From Lachnospiraceae bacterium XPB1003 (GTDB lineage Bacteria > Bacillota > Clostridia > Lachnospirales > Lachnospiraceae): DNA of 64,000 bases. Position 1 is the stretch's first letter. Every line of letters starts with the position of its first letter. Of the stretch, positions 50,096 through 59,275 are shown piece by piece. The position numbers were made by a program, and so were the translations under genes. Under the pieces are notes generated by a model, which searched no databases, was not told the origin of the DNA, and saw nothing but the letters and a program-made list of their open reading frames with translations. The stretch is taken from the NCBI GenBank assembly GCA_900102065.1, contig FMVK01000001.1, forward strand, positions 62,001-126,000, given 5' to 3'.

Positions 50096-51658
50096 TTATA
50101 AATAGTTAAGAAGTGTAGTCTGAATCATCTTTCCGGTAGCCATGAGTGCGGCTTCGTAGGAAACCTGAGCACTTGAAAGCTGTACCGCAACTTCGGTTGC
50201 ATCAGCATCTTCGTTGTTGGACTGAAGCTCTTTGAAAGTAGTCTGCTGATCTGAAAGTCTGTTCTTTACCAGATCCAGCTGCGCTCCTCTGTTCCCCATC
50301 TGCGTGAGTGCTTCATCTGCCACATCGAGATAACCCTGCATCCTGGTTATATATTTGCTGAATGTCTTCTGAAGCTGATCCGTAAGATAAGTCTGTGCCT
50401 TCTTTGCCGCAGCCAGTTCCGCATTTATATCTTCAAGCTCACTGTCACTCTTGGTCTTGTCATTCGAAAGGCCTTTGAGCATTTCCACCTGACTCATAAC
50501 ATCCTTTAATCTGTCCGCTATATCAGTTACCTCACTGACATCACGTCCCAGGGATGTTGAAAAGATATCCGCCGCATATGAATTAACCTGTATCTTCTGG
50601 TTGAATCCGATCTGATACTCTATCGGCTGATCCCATATTCCGCTGTTCTTATAGTCCGCATTATATTCAATATTTGCGGGATCCGTACTGTCAGATCCCT
50701 GCGGGAATCTGTTGCAATAGAAATAATGCTCGGGTCTCAGATCTGTAGTCCTGAATTCAGACTTTTCATAAGTTACCGAAAGTTTTCTGTGAGTTCCGTC
50801 CGCATTTTTCGCATTATTTATAGCATCATACACATCACGGCTCATCACCACTTCACCGGTTTCCTTGATCACCCGGAATACACCTGTGCCCGTTGCTGCC
50901 GCATTATATGCTGCGTCTCTGTCGGTAGCAACGGTAGCCGTTGCCGGGATACCTGCAGGCAGCGGATCTCCGTCAACCGCCGAAAGACTGATGGCCACAT
51001 TATCCAGGTTATCATAGCCTACTCTGAATCTGTAATACTGCATTGATTCGATGGACTGTTCCGTTACTTCATCGGCGGATCCCGGTCCGTATGTTGAGAA
51101 ATTGGACGAGGTGATATCCGAGAGCATTCCGGTATCCACATATGTCATCTCATCAAGATCGTTAAAATCAAAAGCTTCCGTGATCTGATATGTCTCATTC
51201 TCCGGTACCTCCGTTCCAAAAGAAAGAGACGTATTTGTTCTGTATCCTGTAAATATATATCGTCCCGCATAATCTGAATCACCGGTACGATATACTTCAT
51301 TCTTAAGTTCGATAAGGCTGTCTATCATAACAAGCTTATCTTCTACCGTGTACTGATCCGAAGCGCCGCTCTCACACTTTTCTATCATTCCCGTGATGGC
51401 AGATATGGTCTGCTTTGCGGAACCTTCCGTAAGCTGCAGCCAGCTGGATGCATCCTCTATATTTCTCTTGTAATACTGATCTATCTGAGCAACATCGCTT
51501 CTCAGTCTCAGTGAACGGATGGCTACAACGGGATCATCCGACGGCTTGTCAACCTTCTTTCCGGTAGCAAGCTGTGTATTGAACTTATCCTGCTGAACCT
51601 TATTGTTATTTATATTACGCAGAGAATTATTCTGCATGACCTTATTCGTGATCCTCAT
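50096..51658 (-). CDS. flgL: Flagellar hook-filament junction protein FlgL (HAP3)
   Basis: 520 residues, long for the family because of a large middle domain (about 150-370). N-terminal MRITNKVMQNNSLRNINNNK and C-terminal coiled end AAQTYLTDQLQKTFSKY... with VQLSSAQVSYEAALMATGKM are the conserved flagellin-like parts. Joins FlgK to the filament. AGGAGGATACAAC ribosome site. A terminator lies between it and flgK upstream, so separate expression is likely. Confidence 0.93.
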   Translation of the reverse strand: MRITNKVMQNNSLRNINNNKVQQDKFNTQLATGKKVDKPSDDPVVAIRSLRLRSDVAQIDQYYKRNIEDASSWLQLTEGSAKQTISAITGMIEKCESGASDQYTVEDKLVMIDSLIELKNEVYRTGDSDYAGRYIFTGYRTNTSLSFGTEVPENETYQITEAFDFNDLDEMTYVDTGMLSDITSSNFSTYGPGSADEVTEQSIESMQYYRFRVGYDNLDNVAISLSAVDGDPLPAGIPATATVATDRDAAYNAAATGTGVFRVIKETGEVVMSRDVYDAINNAKNADGTHRKLSVTYEKSEFRTTDLRPEHYFYCNRFPQGSDSTDPANIEYNADYKNSGIWDQPIEYQIGFNQKIQVNSYAADIFSTSLGRDVSEVTDIADRLKDVMSQVEMLKGLSNDKTKSDSELEDINAELAAAKKAQTYLTDQLQKTFSKYITRMQGYLDVADEALTQMGNRGAQLDLVKNRLSDQQTTFKELQSNNEDADATEVAVQLSSAQVSYEAALMATGKMIQTTLLNYL

Positions 51659-51778
51659 GTTGTATCCTCCTGCTTTGCATGATTAGACACTGATACTTTC
51701 ACTGAATATATCGACATGATCTCTTATAATACTAACATACCTTTCGAAAAAATTTTGAAATGATCGCGTTCATCCGAT

Positions 51779-51810
51779 AAAAAAACCGGCAGGAGTCATT
51801 TCCCGCCGGC
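51779..51810 (-). terminator. Terminator after the distal flgK
   Basis: Nine-bp GC-rich stem with one G-U pair (51786-51794 with 51801-51809), 6-base loop, followed by seven T on the minus strand. It separates flgK from flgL. Confidence 0.85.
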
Positions 51811-51815
51811 TCTTA

Positions 51816-53888
51816 TCATACTCCCGTCTGAAGTATCAGTCTGTCATATATCTCCGTAAGAGTCTGTATCATCTTGGATGCCATATTATATTGCTGCTGG
51901 TATTTGGTTAGGTTCACAGCCTCTTCATCATTATCTACACCGAATACCGACAGTCGCTGGTTCTGGATTGAATTCTGCAGATACTGATAATTATTTGTGA
52001 AATTGTTGGCTCTGTTAGTATTGAGAGCCACATCCGAAAGCACGCATACCAGGTACTGGTCGGAAGCACATCCTCTGAATTCCATCCTGTTCTTGTTGGT
52101 CTTCAGATCTATGATGTCCGATACTATATCATCCTTGCTGACACCTTCATTGAGACCGTCCGAATAAGGTCCGCCGCTTTCCGTGGAATAAACTTTCTTC
52201 CTTGTTGCAAGGAGATCCGCATCCTTTATAAGCGCTTCATTAACTTTGAAGTTTCCTGCCGTCAGCATATAATAACTGGGATCCGTAGACTTTATTGAAA
52301 TGGTATGTCCTGCGGTTCCTGTAAGCTCGTATGAATAAGCATCTCCGGGCTGTCCGAAAGTGTATGCCACACCGCCGTTATCCTCACAGTTGAAGAAATT
52401 GATACCGTCAGTACCCTGATCCGTGATACCTTCACTGTAGATATTATTCGTAGCCGTGGAATACATCCTTACCCACTCGTTCATCTGTGACATATAGTAA
52501 GGGATACCCTGATAAGAAATGGATCTTCCGATGAAAACCGATGATCCGCTGCTCATTACAGTGCTTCCGCTGTTCCTGTTGGGATCAAGTGTGAAAGTAA
52601 ATTCAGCATAAGGCTTTCCGGCCGCATCTGTCTGACCCTCGGTGTAATCAAAAGTCCAGTCCCCTGTAATATAATAATTCTTGCTGGCAATCTGGATCAC
52701 ACCGCCTGACTGCGTCAGGTTGAGCTTATTCAGATCCATGAGATAATCTGCAGTTACTTTAACCTTAACCGTATCGAGCTTATCGTACTGTCCGGTTCCT
52801 GCAGGATTATATACATATCCGCCGCTTCCGTCACTGTCGAAATAACCCTTGCCCTCAATATTTCTCTCATATGCAGCCCCGGTATTTACTACTTCTCCTT
52901 CGAAGCCTTCACCGTTATTACCGTCTCGCATCTGCATCAAGCCGTAAAGCTTTCCGCCCGATGCGCTTCCGTAGATGTTCAGAGCATCGCCTTTTCTCAG
53001 ATAATCCTTATCTGTCCAGTCCTGCCCTCCGCTGAAATAGATATCATACAGACCGTCAATATCAGACTGGCAGACTTTATTGTCTACATCACGAACGACA
53101 CAGGTTAAGGTCTTGTAATCTTTTCCGTCTATAAGCTGCTGTCCGCAGATCTTAACCATGAATCGGTTTCCGCCTGTAGTACGCTCTTCATTATTCGAGT
53201 CAACGATGGGAACCTCGCTAACTTCCACGTCAACTATCTCCGCGAGCTCATCAACCAACAGATCTCTCTGGTCACGAAGTTCATTTGCAACCGCACCGGT
53301 ATTCATTTCTATGATATTGATCTGCTTATTGAGTGAAGCGATCTCTTCCGCCACGGAATTGATCCTGTCTATCTGAACCTTTACTTCCTGATTGATATCC
53401 GACTGCATCTTCTGCAGATTGGTATACATATCATTAAAGTATGTGGTGAGCCTTCCTGCCTGACCTATCATCTGCTGCCTTACGGTCGTATCACCGGCAT
53501 TCTTGGAAAGCTCCTGAACAGACTTGTAAAAGTCCTCATATACGGTAGTGAATCCGTTAACTGTATCGTCATCGGTATAATACTGTTCAAGAACCTGCAT
53601 ATAATACTGCTTCGCTTCGTATTCACCAAGCTTTGTCTGGTTATTCCAGTATTTCTGATCATAGAAATTATCACGGACACGTTCGATGGCAATGGTCTCA
53701 ACACCTGCACCCACGCAACCGTAAGTGGTAAAAGATCTGATGGCCTCGGCAGCCTGTGTGGTAACAACCTGTCTGCTGTAGCCCTTTGTTTCCGCATTGG
53801 AAATATTATTTGCAGTCGTATTCAACGATGCATTGGAAGACTGCAGACCCGTATATGCTGTATTTAATCCAAGGAAAGTAGATGACAT
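51816..53888 (-). CDS. flgK: Hook-associated protein FlgK, distal copy
   Basis: 690 residues. N-terminal FLGLNTAYTGLQSSNASLNT with the TTANNISNAETKGYSRQ motif shared by rod/hook/HAP proteins, and a C-terminal VNLTKYQQQYNMASKMIQTL that matches FlgK. Forms the hook-filament junction. It is 10 bases downstream of another flgK of 630 residues, and the two share only the termini: their middle domains differ in length and sequence. Two flgK genes in tandem are unusual. Confidence 0.93.
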   Translation of the reverse strand: MSSTFLGLNTAYTGLQSSNASLNTTANNISNAETKGYSRQVVTTQAAEAIRSFTTYGCVGAGVETIAIERVRDNFYDQKYWNNQTKLGEYEAKQYYMQVLEQYYTDDDTVNGFTTVYEDFYKSVQELSKNAGDTTVRQQMIGQAGRLTTYFNDMYTNLQKMQSDINQEVKVQIDRINSVAEEIASLNKQINIIEMNTGAVANELRDQRDLLVDELAEIVDVEVSEVPIVDSNNEERTTGGNRFMVKICGQQLIDGKDYKTLTCVVRDVDNKVCQSDIDGLYDIYFSGGQDWTDKDYLRKGDALNIYGSASGGKLYGLMQMRDGNNGEGFEGEVVNTGAAYERNIEGKGYFDSDGSGGYVYNPAGTGQYDKLDTVKVKVTADYLMDLNKLNLTQSGGVIQIASKNYYITGDWTFDYTEGQTDAAGKPYAEFTFTLDPNRNSGSTVMSSGSSVFIGRSISYQGIPYYMSQMNEWVRMYSTATNNIYSEGITDQGTDGINFFNCEDNGGVAYTFGQPGDAYSYELTGTAGHTISIKSTDPSYYMLTAGNFKVNEALIKDADLLATRKKVYSTESGGPYSDGLNEGVSKDDIVSDIIDLKTNKNRMEFRGCASDQYLVCVLSDVALNTNRANNFTNNYQYLQNSIQNQRLSVFGVDNDEEAVNLTKYQQQYNMASKMIQTLTEIYDRLILQTGV

Positions 53889-53898
53889 AGGCTTATCC

Positions 53899-55791
53899 TC
53901 ACGATCCGAGCTGTGTGATTATATGTTCCGTGCACTCATCTATCACATTGATAAATCGGCTGCTGGCATTATATGCATTCTGGAACTTGATCATATTTGA
54001 AAGTTCTTCATCGGTTGACACTCCGATGGATCCCTGTCTGGTACCTTCGATCTGATTGACCGTCAGTTCCTGATTCTTCTTAAGGCTCTGATAAACATTT
54101 CCCGAGTTGGCGATCTGAGCCATGAAGTTCGAATAATAATCCTGAATCGAAATCTGATTTGAAAGAGTCGGATTCAGAACATATTTCGCTTTGGTAAAAG
54201 CATCACGGAAAGTTGCCGCCGTCTCATAGTCGACGGAACCGTCATCTTTGACCAGACCAAGATGCGTAGGATACTGAAGCAGATCTTTATTTACACATAT
54301 ATTCAATGCAGAAAACCATGTATGCGAATCGGTGGGATCCTCCGCATTCATATTATGCGTGCTGTCAAACTCCTCACAGGAAGTACGTTCAAATAAGAGA
54401 ATGGGATTTCCTGCAGCATCACGCATATAATTTGAATCAGCCTTTGCAAGAGTTGCATTTTCAGCCGCATCTAAAAGCGCCTGATTGATGGCGGTAACAA
54501 CGCTGTGAACCAGTCCGTCGAACTCAGCCATAGTATTCATCATTACAGAATCTGCAACCTTCGCATAGTTATCTTCCGGTGAAACAACCACCTGAAGCGT
54601 TACATTTCTGCCGGCTTCATCCGTATATGTGTAATACTTTGTTCCGGCTCTGTCAGTATTCTCCGAAAAATTGGTATAGCGGGGAGGTGTCTGCTGCGCA
54701 CCTGTCTTGATATCGGATAAAATATCCGCCAGATCCTGCTCGGTGTATGATAAATCCGTCACTGTCTCATTTCCGCTGCCATCATCAACTATCTTCTTCA
54801 TCTTGCCCTGAAGATCAGTATAATTACCTCTGTGATCACCTCTGGCAAGCACAAGTGCCTTCAGTGCTCCCACGTCGGTATTCTTCGATGCGGATATCTC
54901 AATGGAAAAATCAAATACAGGCGCCGTATCAGCGTCGTAAATAGGCGTTCCGTAATTATCTCTTCCGAGCATCTTGGCTGAATCAGGCCAATATACTTCA
55001 TAGAATCCCGCATTCTCTTCATCGGCTTTGATACCCATCTCATTGACTCTGTTCATGGTTACAAAATCATGATTTTCAAGTCTTACAAGTACATTGCCGT
55101 AATAATCCTTGCTGTATGTAACATTTGCAAGATTTGCCAGCTCATCCATTGCCTGGTTGAGAGCGTCCTTGTAGTCATTAGCATTTTCAATTCCGCCGGC
55201 TTCGATCCCGCGGATCTTCTCGTTGAGATCGTAAATCTTATTGCCGAGCTCATTGATCCTGTCGACAGAATCTTTTATCTTTGCATTAAGCTTATCCTGA
55301 TAATCCGAATAATCCTTATAAACATTATGTGCGGCTTCGACAAATGACTGGGCATACTGGATGAGCATTGACTGACATACTTCGCTGTCCGGATCCTTTG
55401 CCAGCTCTTCAATAGCACTCCAGATGCTGTTCATGGATTCATAGAAAATAGGACCATCGAGTTCTCCCATGACTTCCTGGATCTCCTCAATGGCATCTGA
55501 TGAAATATCATAAAAGCCCTGCCTGCCGTACTGATTTCTGTAGGATTCATCCACAAAACGGTCTCTGACCTGACGGACTTCGGCTATATAGACACCAAGA
55601 CCTGTCTGCTTCTGAGACACGCCTGTGATATCCTTGGTAAGGCTGTTATATTCTCTTGTATTATAAGACACCTGCTGACGTACATAGCCCTGGGTGTCAG
55701 TGTTGGTCACGTTATGAGCGACTACGTTCAGCGCTTCCTGGCTGGACTGTAATCCGGATGTGCCTACATATAAAGCTCCAAATAGTGACAT
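53899..55791 (-). CDS. flgK: Hook-associated protein FlgK, proximal copy
   Basis: 630 residues. N-terminal FGALYVGTSGLQSSQEALNV and VVAHNVTNTDTQGYVRQQV, with C-terminal SNMIKFQNAYNASSRFINVI, are the FlgK signatures. Middle domain of a conventional size. Fifteen bases after flgN in the flgM-flgN-flgK run. Comparison with the distal copy suggests gene duplication and divergence rather than an assembly error, as the copies are not near-identical. Confidence 0.93.
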   Translation of the reverse strand: MSLFGALYVGTSGLQSSQEALNVVAHNVTNTDTQGYVRQQVSYNTREYNSLTKDITGVSQKQTGLGVYIAEVRQVRDRFVDESYRNQYGRQGFYDISSDAIEEIQEVMGELDGPIFYESMNSIWSAIEELAKDPDSEVCQSMLIQYAQSFVEAAHNVYKDYSDYQDKLNAKIKDSVDRINELGNKIYDLNEKIRGIEAGGIENANDYKDALNQAMDELANLANVTYSKDYYGNVLVRLENHDFVTMNRVNEMGIKADEENAGFYEVYWPDSAKMLGRDNYGTPIYDADTAPVFDFSIEISASKNTDVGALKALVLARGDHRGNYTDLQGKMKKIVDDGSGNETVTDLSYTEQDLADILSDIKTGAQQTPPRYTNFSENTDRAGTKYYTYTDEAGRNVTLQVVVSPEDNYAKVADSVMMNTMAEFDGLVHSVVTAINQALLDAAENATLAKADSNYMRDAAGNPILLFERTSCEEFDSTHNMNAEDPTDSHTWFSALNICVNKDLLQYPTHLGLVKDDGSVDYETAATFRDAFTKAKYVLNPTLSNQISIQDYYSNFMAQIANSGNVYQSLKKNQELTVNQIEGTRQGSIGVSTDEELSNMIKFQNAYNASSRFINVIDECTEHIITQLGS

Positions 55792-55805
55792 AGGCTTAAA
55801 CCTCT

Positions 55806-56324
55806 CTACTGTTTCGCATCAAAACGTTTGGTTCCGCTTCCCATTATCGTTCCGGTGGAATACGCATCCTTGTTGTAATCCGCCGTTTCGGGAGCCTGCC
55901 GCATAGACTGCAGCAGATTCATCTCGAACTGAACCATATCCAGGGAGTTCTTTAATAACACCCTGTTCTGGTCGTTCACTGTTACCATGTTCTTCATGGT
56001 GGTCTTCAACCTGTCGTGTACCTCTCTGAGTTTTTTCTGCTCAGCCGGACGATTGTTCATCATCTCTATCAGGTCCGCAAGTTTTAACTCTTCCTGTTTT
56101 CTGTTGGTTACTTCGGCTATGTCCTTCATAGTGCTGATGCGATCACGCTCCAGCTTCTGTATACGGGCAACCACTTCCTGCTCCTTTTCCGTCACGGCAT
56201 TCAAAGCATCCAGATCACCTTTGATTATTATAGGTGTCTTCTCCCGTGACAGTCCGACAAGAACGGTATATTCTTCATTTTCCCTGTTAAGGATCGTGAC
56301 GATATTATCAATCAGACTTGCCAA
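55806..56324 (-). CDS. flgN: Flagellar chaperone FlgN
   Basis: 172 residues from a TTG start with GGAGGG 8-9 bases upstream. All-helical; the N-terminal LIDNIVTILNRENEEYTVLV and the ALNAVTEKEQEVVARIQKLE heptads are of the FlgN pattern. It escorts FlgK and FlgL to the export gate; its gene lies directly before two flgK genes. 19 bases downstream of flgM. Confidence 0.88.
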   Translation of the reverse strand: MASLIDNIVTILNRENEEYTVLVGLSREKTPIIIKGDLDALNAVTEKEQEVVARIQKLERDRISTMKDIAEVTNRKQEELKLADLIEMMNNRPAEQKKLREVHDRLKTTMKNMVTVNDQNRVLLKNSLDMVQFEMNLLQSMRQAPETADYNKDAYSTGTIMGSGTKRFDAKQ

Positions 56325-56343
56325 AGTTTAACCCTCCGATCTC

Positions 56344-56637
56344 TCAGAATCTGATCTCGCCCTTATCAGAATACTTTTCAATGATCCTGTCGGCAAAATC
56401 CTCCGCGCTGACATTGTAAGTACCGTTTTTGTATGCTTCCTTAATGGCAGCAACCTTATCGGCCCTTATGTCCGGAGCTGCCTTAACAGCATCCTTTGCA
56501 GTCTGGATCTCTTTACCCGTACCGGACAGATTGAGAGAATCCATGAAGCTGACTCCGCCCTTGCTCTGAGCGCTCTTCTGTGTAGAAGAAGTCTGGTACA
56601 GATTCTGGATCTGTGAATATGCTTCTATCCTCATAAT
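56344..56637 (-). CDS. flgM: Anti-sigma-28 factor FlgM
   Basis: 97 residues from the ATG at 56637 with GGAGG 8 bases upstream; a longer in-frame start at 56682 is inside its leader hairpin. The C-terminal ADKVAAIKEAYKNGTYNVSAEDFADRIIEKY is the conserved sigma-28-binding part (helices joined by the NGTYNVS turn). Holds FliA/SigD inactive until exported through the hook. Its own promoter is a sigma-28 box, giving the usual feedback loop. Confidence 0.95.
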   Translation of the reverse strand: MMRIEAYSQIQNLYQTSSTQKSAQSKGGVSFMDSLNLSGTGKEIQTAKDAVKAAPDIRADKVAAIKEAYKNGTYNVSAEDFADRIIEKYSDKGEIRF

Positions 56638-56661
56638 GCTTCCTCCTTGAGTATTTCCATC

Positions 56662-56682
56662 ATGCCACATCATATGCGGCAT
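56662..56682 (-). promoter_or_regulatory. flgM leader hairpin
   Basis: Nine-bp stem with one G-U pair (56662-56670 with 56674-56682) and a 3-base loop, starting about 8 bases after the predicted transcription start and 25 bases before the flgM start codon. Confidence 0.5.
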
Positions 56683-56697
56683 AGTCTTCTGTTTTAT

Positions 56698-56724
56698 GTA
56701 TCGGCAAAAGATTGCTTAACTTTA
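56698..56724 (-). promoter_or_regulatory. Sigma-28 promoter of the flgM operon
   Basis: Minus strand TAAA (56721-56724), 15-base spacer, GCCGATAC (56698-56705), a near-perfect match to the sigma-28/SigD consensus TAAA-N15-GCCGATAA/T. Confidence 0.9.
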
Positions 56725-56784
56725 GTCCCTTGAAAAAATATTTTCTCGAACAGATGTTTTATTCCGTTTCAGGCCAATAACCGA

Positions 56785-58137
56785 TCAATCGTTTAAAAGA
56801 GCCAGGATCTGTTCCACCACAGGTTCCCAGTCACTCTTTTCATCGGCATTCGCTGCTGGCAGGATGATATCCGGCTTTTTTCCCGTTTCATCCTTTGCTC
56901 CTGCATATAAGCATTTTATATCTCTCTTACGCAGACCTTCTTCCCCGGGGATCTCGCATCCTATAGCTATCACGGCCTTAAGATCGGAAGCAAGTACAGC
57001 ATCCACCGATTCGAAATCCCCATAATGATGATCCGAAACTACGATATTCTCTCCTACACGAACCAGTCTGTCCGACAGATCATCCGCAATCTTTTCCGAT
57101 TCTTTTCCTGCAAGGATGAAAACAGTTCTTTCTTTTTTCTGAGTTGCCTCATCCTTGTTGCTGTAATCCCATTTCTCGATATAGGATCCGCCGTAGAAAG
57201 CGCCCTGGGCGACTTCAAGCATCTGTCTCGCGGTAAGCTTCATCTGGTATTCGGGATTATCGAAGAGATTCCTGCAGTCTTCCCTCACATAATGATTCTT
57301 CTCGAAGGAAATGGCTGTAAAATCACGTCCCAGCCAGGTAAAATCGCGTTCGTTTATCTTCTCCATGTCAAAGAACATCCCCGCCACACGCATGGAATGC
57401 CACTCTCTTAATCTGTAAGCCATGGGATCAGTGAGTGCCACATACGTACCATAGGTCTCAAACTCAGAAAAACTGTTGCTCTGAAGGAGATTGCTGTTTA
57501 AGCTGTTAACTATCTTTTCCCAGTATTTTGTACCCTTTATCCCATCATTGCTCTCTATTTTGGACATCATCTGCTTAACGGTATCTGTTTTAAAAAGCAT
57601 ATGCTCGGATATAAATGATGGTCCTATCACCTTGTGCATACCGGGTAATATCTTCTCTATTGTATTGAAATATTCCTTGTGATGTTCCTGCTTATAGTCC
57701 AGATAAGGCTGTCCGCCGGCATCAAACATGGAAAATTCCCTGCAGGGGATAGTATCTCCGTCCCATACAAAATAGTATTCATCATTGCAAAGCTTAGAAT
57801 ATGAGATCTTCAAAAACTGCTGATAATACCATCCAACCAGTCCTCTGGGCGCCTTCTCTCCAAGGAGCACATCCTGCATCGCTTCGGATATCACATCCGA
57901 AACCGCCTCATAGGGAAGTATGTCATCTTCATTTAAAAACAATGCCTTTTCTGCGATACTTCCGTCGATAACTCCCGATGCTTTCTCTTCCTCAAGGAGT
58001 CTGCCCACTTCTCCCGAACCGACAAAATACAGCCGTCTGACAGGAAGATTTCCTATCATACGGCCGTGATGATGTTTTATCCGTTGAAAATCTTTCGGGG
58101 TTACTACAACCAGCCCGTCATATTCTCTGATATCCAT
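56785..58137 (-). CDS. Putative GT-A glycosyltransferase (DUF6492-like)
   Basis: 450 residues. The segment EYYFVWDGDTIPCREFSMFD near 118 carries a DGD metal motif with an adjacent R and suits a retaining GT-A enzyme; YLDYKQEHHKEYFNTIEKIL and FETYGTYVALTDP fit the family of DUF6492-type proteins that I associate with such genes. The N-terminal DGLVVVTPKDFQRI start is a Rossmann-like strand; the last 90 residues form a separate alpha/beta domain (ERTVFILAGKESEKIADDLS). Substrate unknown. Thirteen bases downstream of a GT2, and its stop lies 60 bases from the flgM promoter with no terminator between. Confidence 0.6.
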   Translation of the reverse strand: MDIREYDGLVVVTPKDFQRIKHHHGRMIGNLPVRRLYFVGSGEVGRLLEEEKASGVIDGSIAEKALFLNEDDILPYEAVSDVISEAMQDVLLGEKAPRGLVGWYYQQFLKISYSKLCNDEYYFVWDGDTIPCREFSMFDAGGQPYLDYKQEHHKEYFNTIEKILPGMHKVIGPSFISEHMLFKTDTVKQMMSKIESNDGIKGTKYWEKIVNSLNSNLLQSNSFSEFETYGTYVALTDPMAYRLREWHSMRVAGMFFDMEKINERDFTWLGRDFTAISFEKNHYVREDCRNLFDNPEYQMKLTARQMLEVAQGAFYGGSYIEKWDYSNKDEATQKKERTVFILAGKESEKIADDLSDRLVRVGENIVVSDHHYGDFESVDAVLASDLKAVIAIGCEIPGEEGLRKRDIKCLYAGAKDETGKKPDIILPAANADEKSDWEPVVEQILALLND

Positions 58138-58150
58138 TTTTACTCCGTTA

Positions 58151-59194
58151 TCACAAGCTTCCGGCTTCCTTAGTGTTCTTTGCCAACATCAGGAAGTCAT
58201 CTTTATCCACATCGCCCCAAAGCGCTTCTATCCACACCTTCTGGTTAACGGTTATATTCGGATAGTTTCTTAAATAGTGCTTCTTGTCAGCAGCAGGTGT
58301 AAGAGTAAGCATCAGCTCCTTGAGCAGGCAGAATAAAGAATAAGGAGGCTCTTCGTATTCAAAGATTATTATGCGAAGAAATCCCAGATATCCCGCTTTC
58401 ATGAACTCGGCAAGCAGCTCGTTCTCATATCTGGAGTAGTATCCTCTTCTTCCCCACTCTCTCCAAAGCTTTGAAAGCACCGTAAGATAATCCACATGAG
58501 TATATGCATCTTTATCAACCGGAACCGGATCCTGTTCAACATAATGGTGATATAAAACTTCATGGATCAGGGCACCGCGGCTTACCTCCATGTGAAGAAG
58601 CTCTTTATAGAAGATGTCTTCATACATAAGCCTCTCGGGGAAAATGAGCCTGTGGGTAGAGATAAAGCTTCTCCTTACTATGCTCGGATATACTCTTCCG
58701 AACATCTGTGAACGGAGCACCTGCACTCTCATCATATCATCGGTGACAAACACATTCTCGCTCTCTCCGGATCCCTTATCTTCTCCGGGACCGAAAAGGC
58801 GGAGTCTTGTAGATGAATCGTCAGCCGCACGACAGGCAACTATATCAAAAGTATTCTCTCCGGCTTTCTTAAACAGCTTCTCAAAAAAGTCCGGCTCGAT
58901 CCAGTCATCCGAATCAATAAAAGAGACCCATTCACCGGATGCATACTGCAATCCGATATTTCTTGCACCGCCCTGCCTGTTGTTGCGTTCACACATGATC
59001 ACGACAACCGTTCCGGGATACTTGTTTTCCCAAGCGCGAAGCTTCTCTCCCGTTCTGTCGGAAGAATGGTCATTGACACAGACTATCTGTATCGCCGATA
59101 CACCTATAGTCTGCTTGACAATAGACTCAAGACACCTGTCAATATATTTCTCCACATTGTAGCAGGGAATTATTATGCTTACCTTCTCGCTCAT
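58151..59194 (-). CDS. GT2 glycosyltransferase
   Basis: 347 residues from the ATG at 59194, preceded by GGAGGTAAGA; a GTG at 59206 is inside that site and is rejected. GT-A features: VSIIIPCYNVEKYIDRCLES, VNDHSSDRT near 39, RQGGARNIG near 74 and FIDSDDWIEPDFFEKL near 92. The C-terminus holds helices of the CapG/WcaA type. Acceptor unknown; it leads a two-gene unit with the DUF6492-like gene just upstream of flgM. Confidence 0.85.
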   Translation of the reverse strand: MSEKVSIIIPCYNVEKYIDRCLESIVKQTIGVSAIQIVCVNDHSSDRTGEKLRAWENKYPGTVVVIMCERNNRQGGARNIGLQYASGEWVSFIDSDDWIEPDFFEKLFKKAGENTFDIVACRAADDSSTRLRLFGPGEDKGSGESENVFVTDDMMRVQVLRSQMFGRVYPSIVRRSFISTHRLIFPERLMYEDIFYKELLHMEVSRGALIHEVLYHHYVEQDPVPVDKDAYTHVDYLTVLSKLWREWGRRGYYSRYENELLAEFMKAGYLGFLRIIIFEYEEPPYSLFCLLKELMLTLTPAADKKHYLRNYPNITVNQKVWIEALWGDVDKDDFLMLAKNTKEAGSL

Positions 59195-59203
59195 TCTTAC
59201 CTC

Positions 59204-59275
59204 CACGAAGAGAATTATTGTATAATTCTTCAGAGTTTTCTTTCAAACTCTTACCTTCACACGAAGAGAATTATT
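59204..59275. repeat. 16-bp direct repeat, 56 bases apart
   Basis: Identical 16-base copies at 59204-59219 and 59260-59275. Preceding bases (CTTACCTC versus CTTACCTTCA) extend similarity to about 27 bases. One copy holds the GT2 ribosome site; the other ends within the mscL stop region. Looks like a local duplication. Confidence 0.7.

Noticed and set aside
53888-53899. Assembly duplication as cause of two flgK genes
   Set aside because: The copies differ greatly in length and sequence outside their ends, so they are real paralogues.
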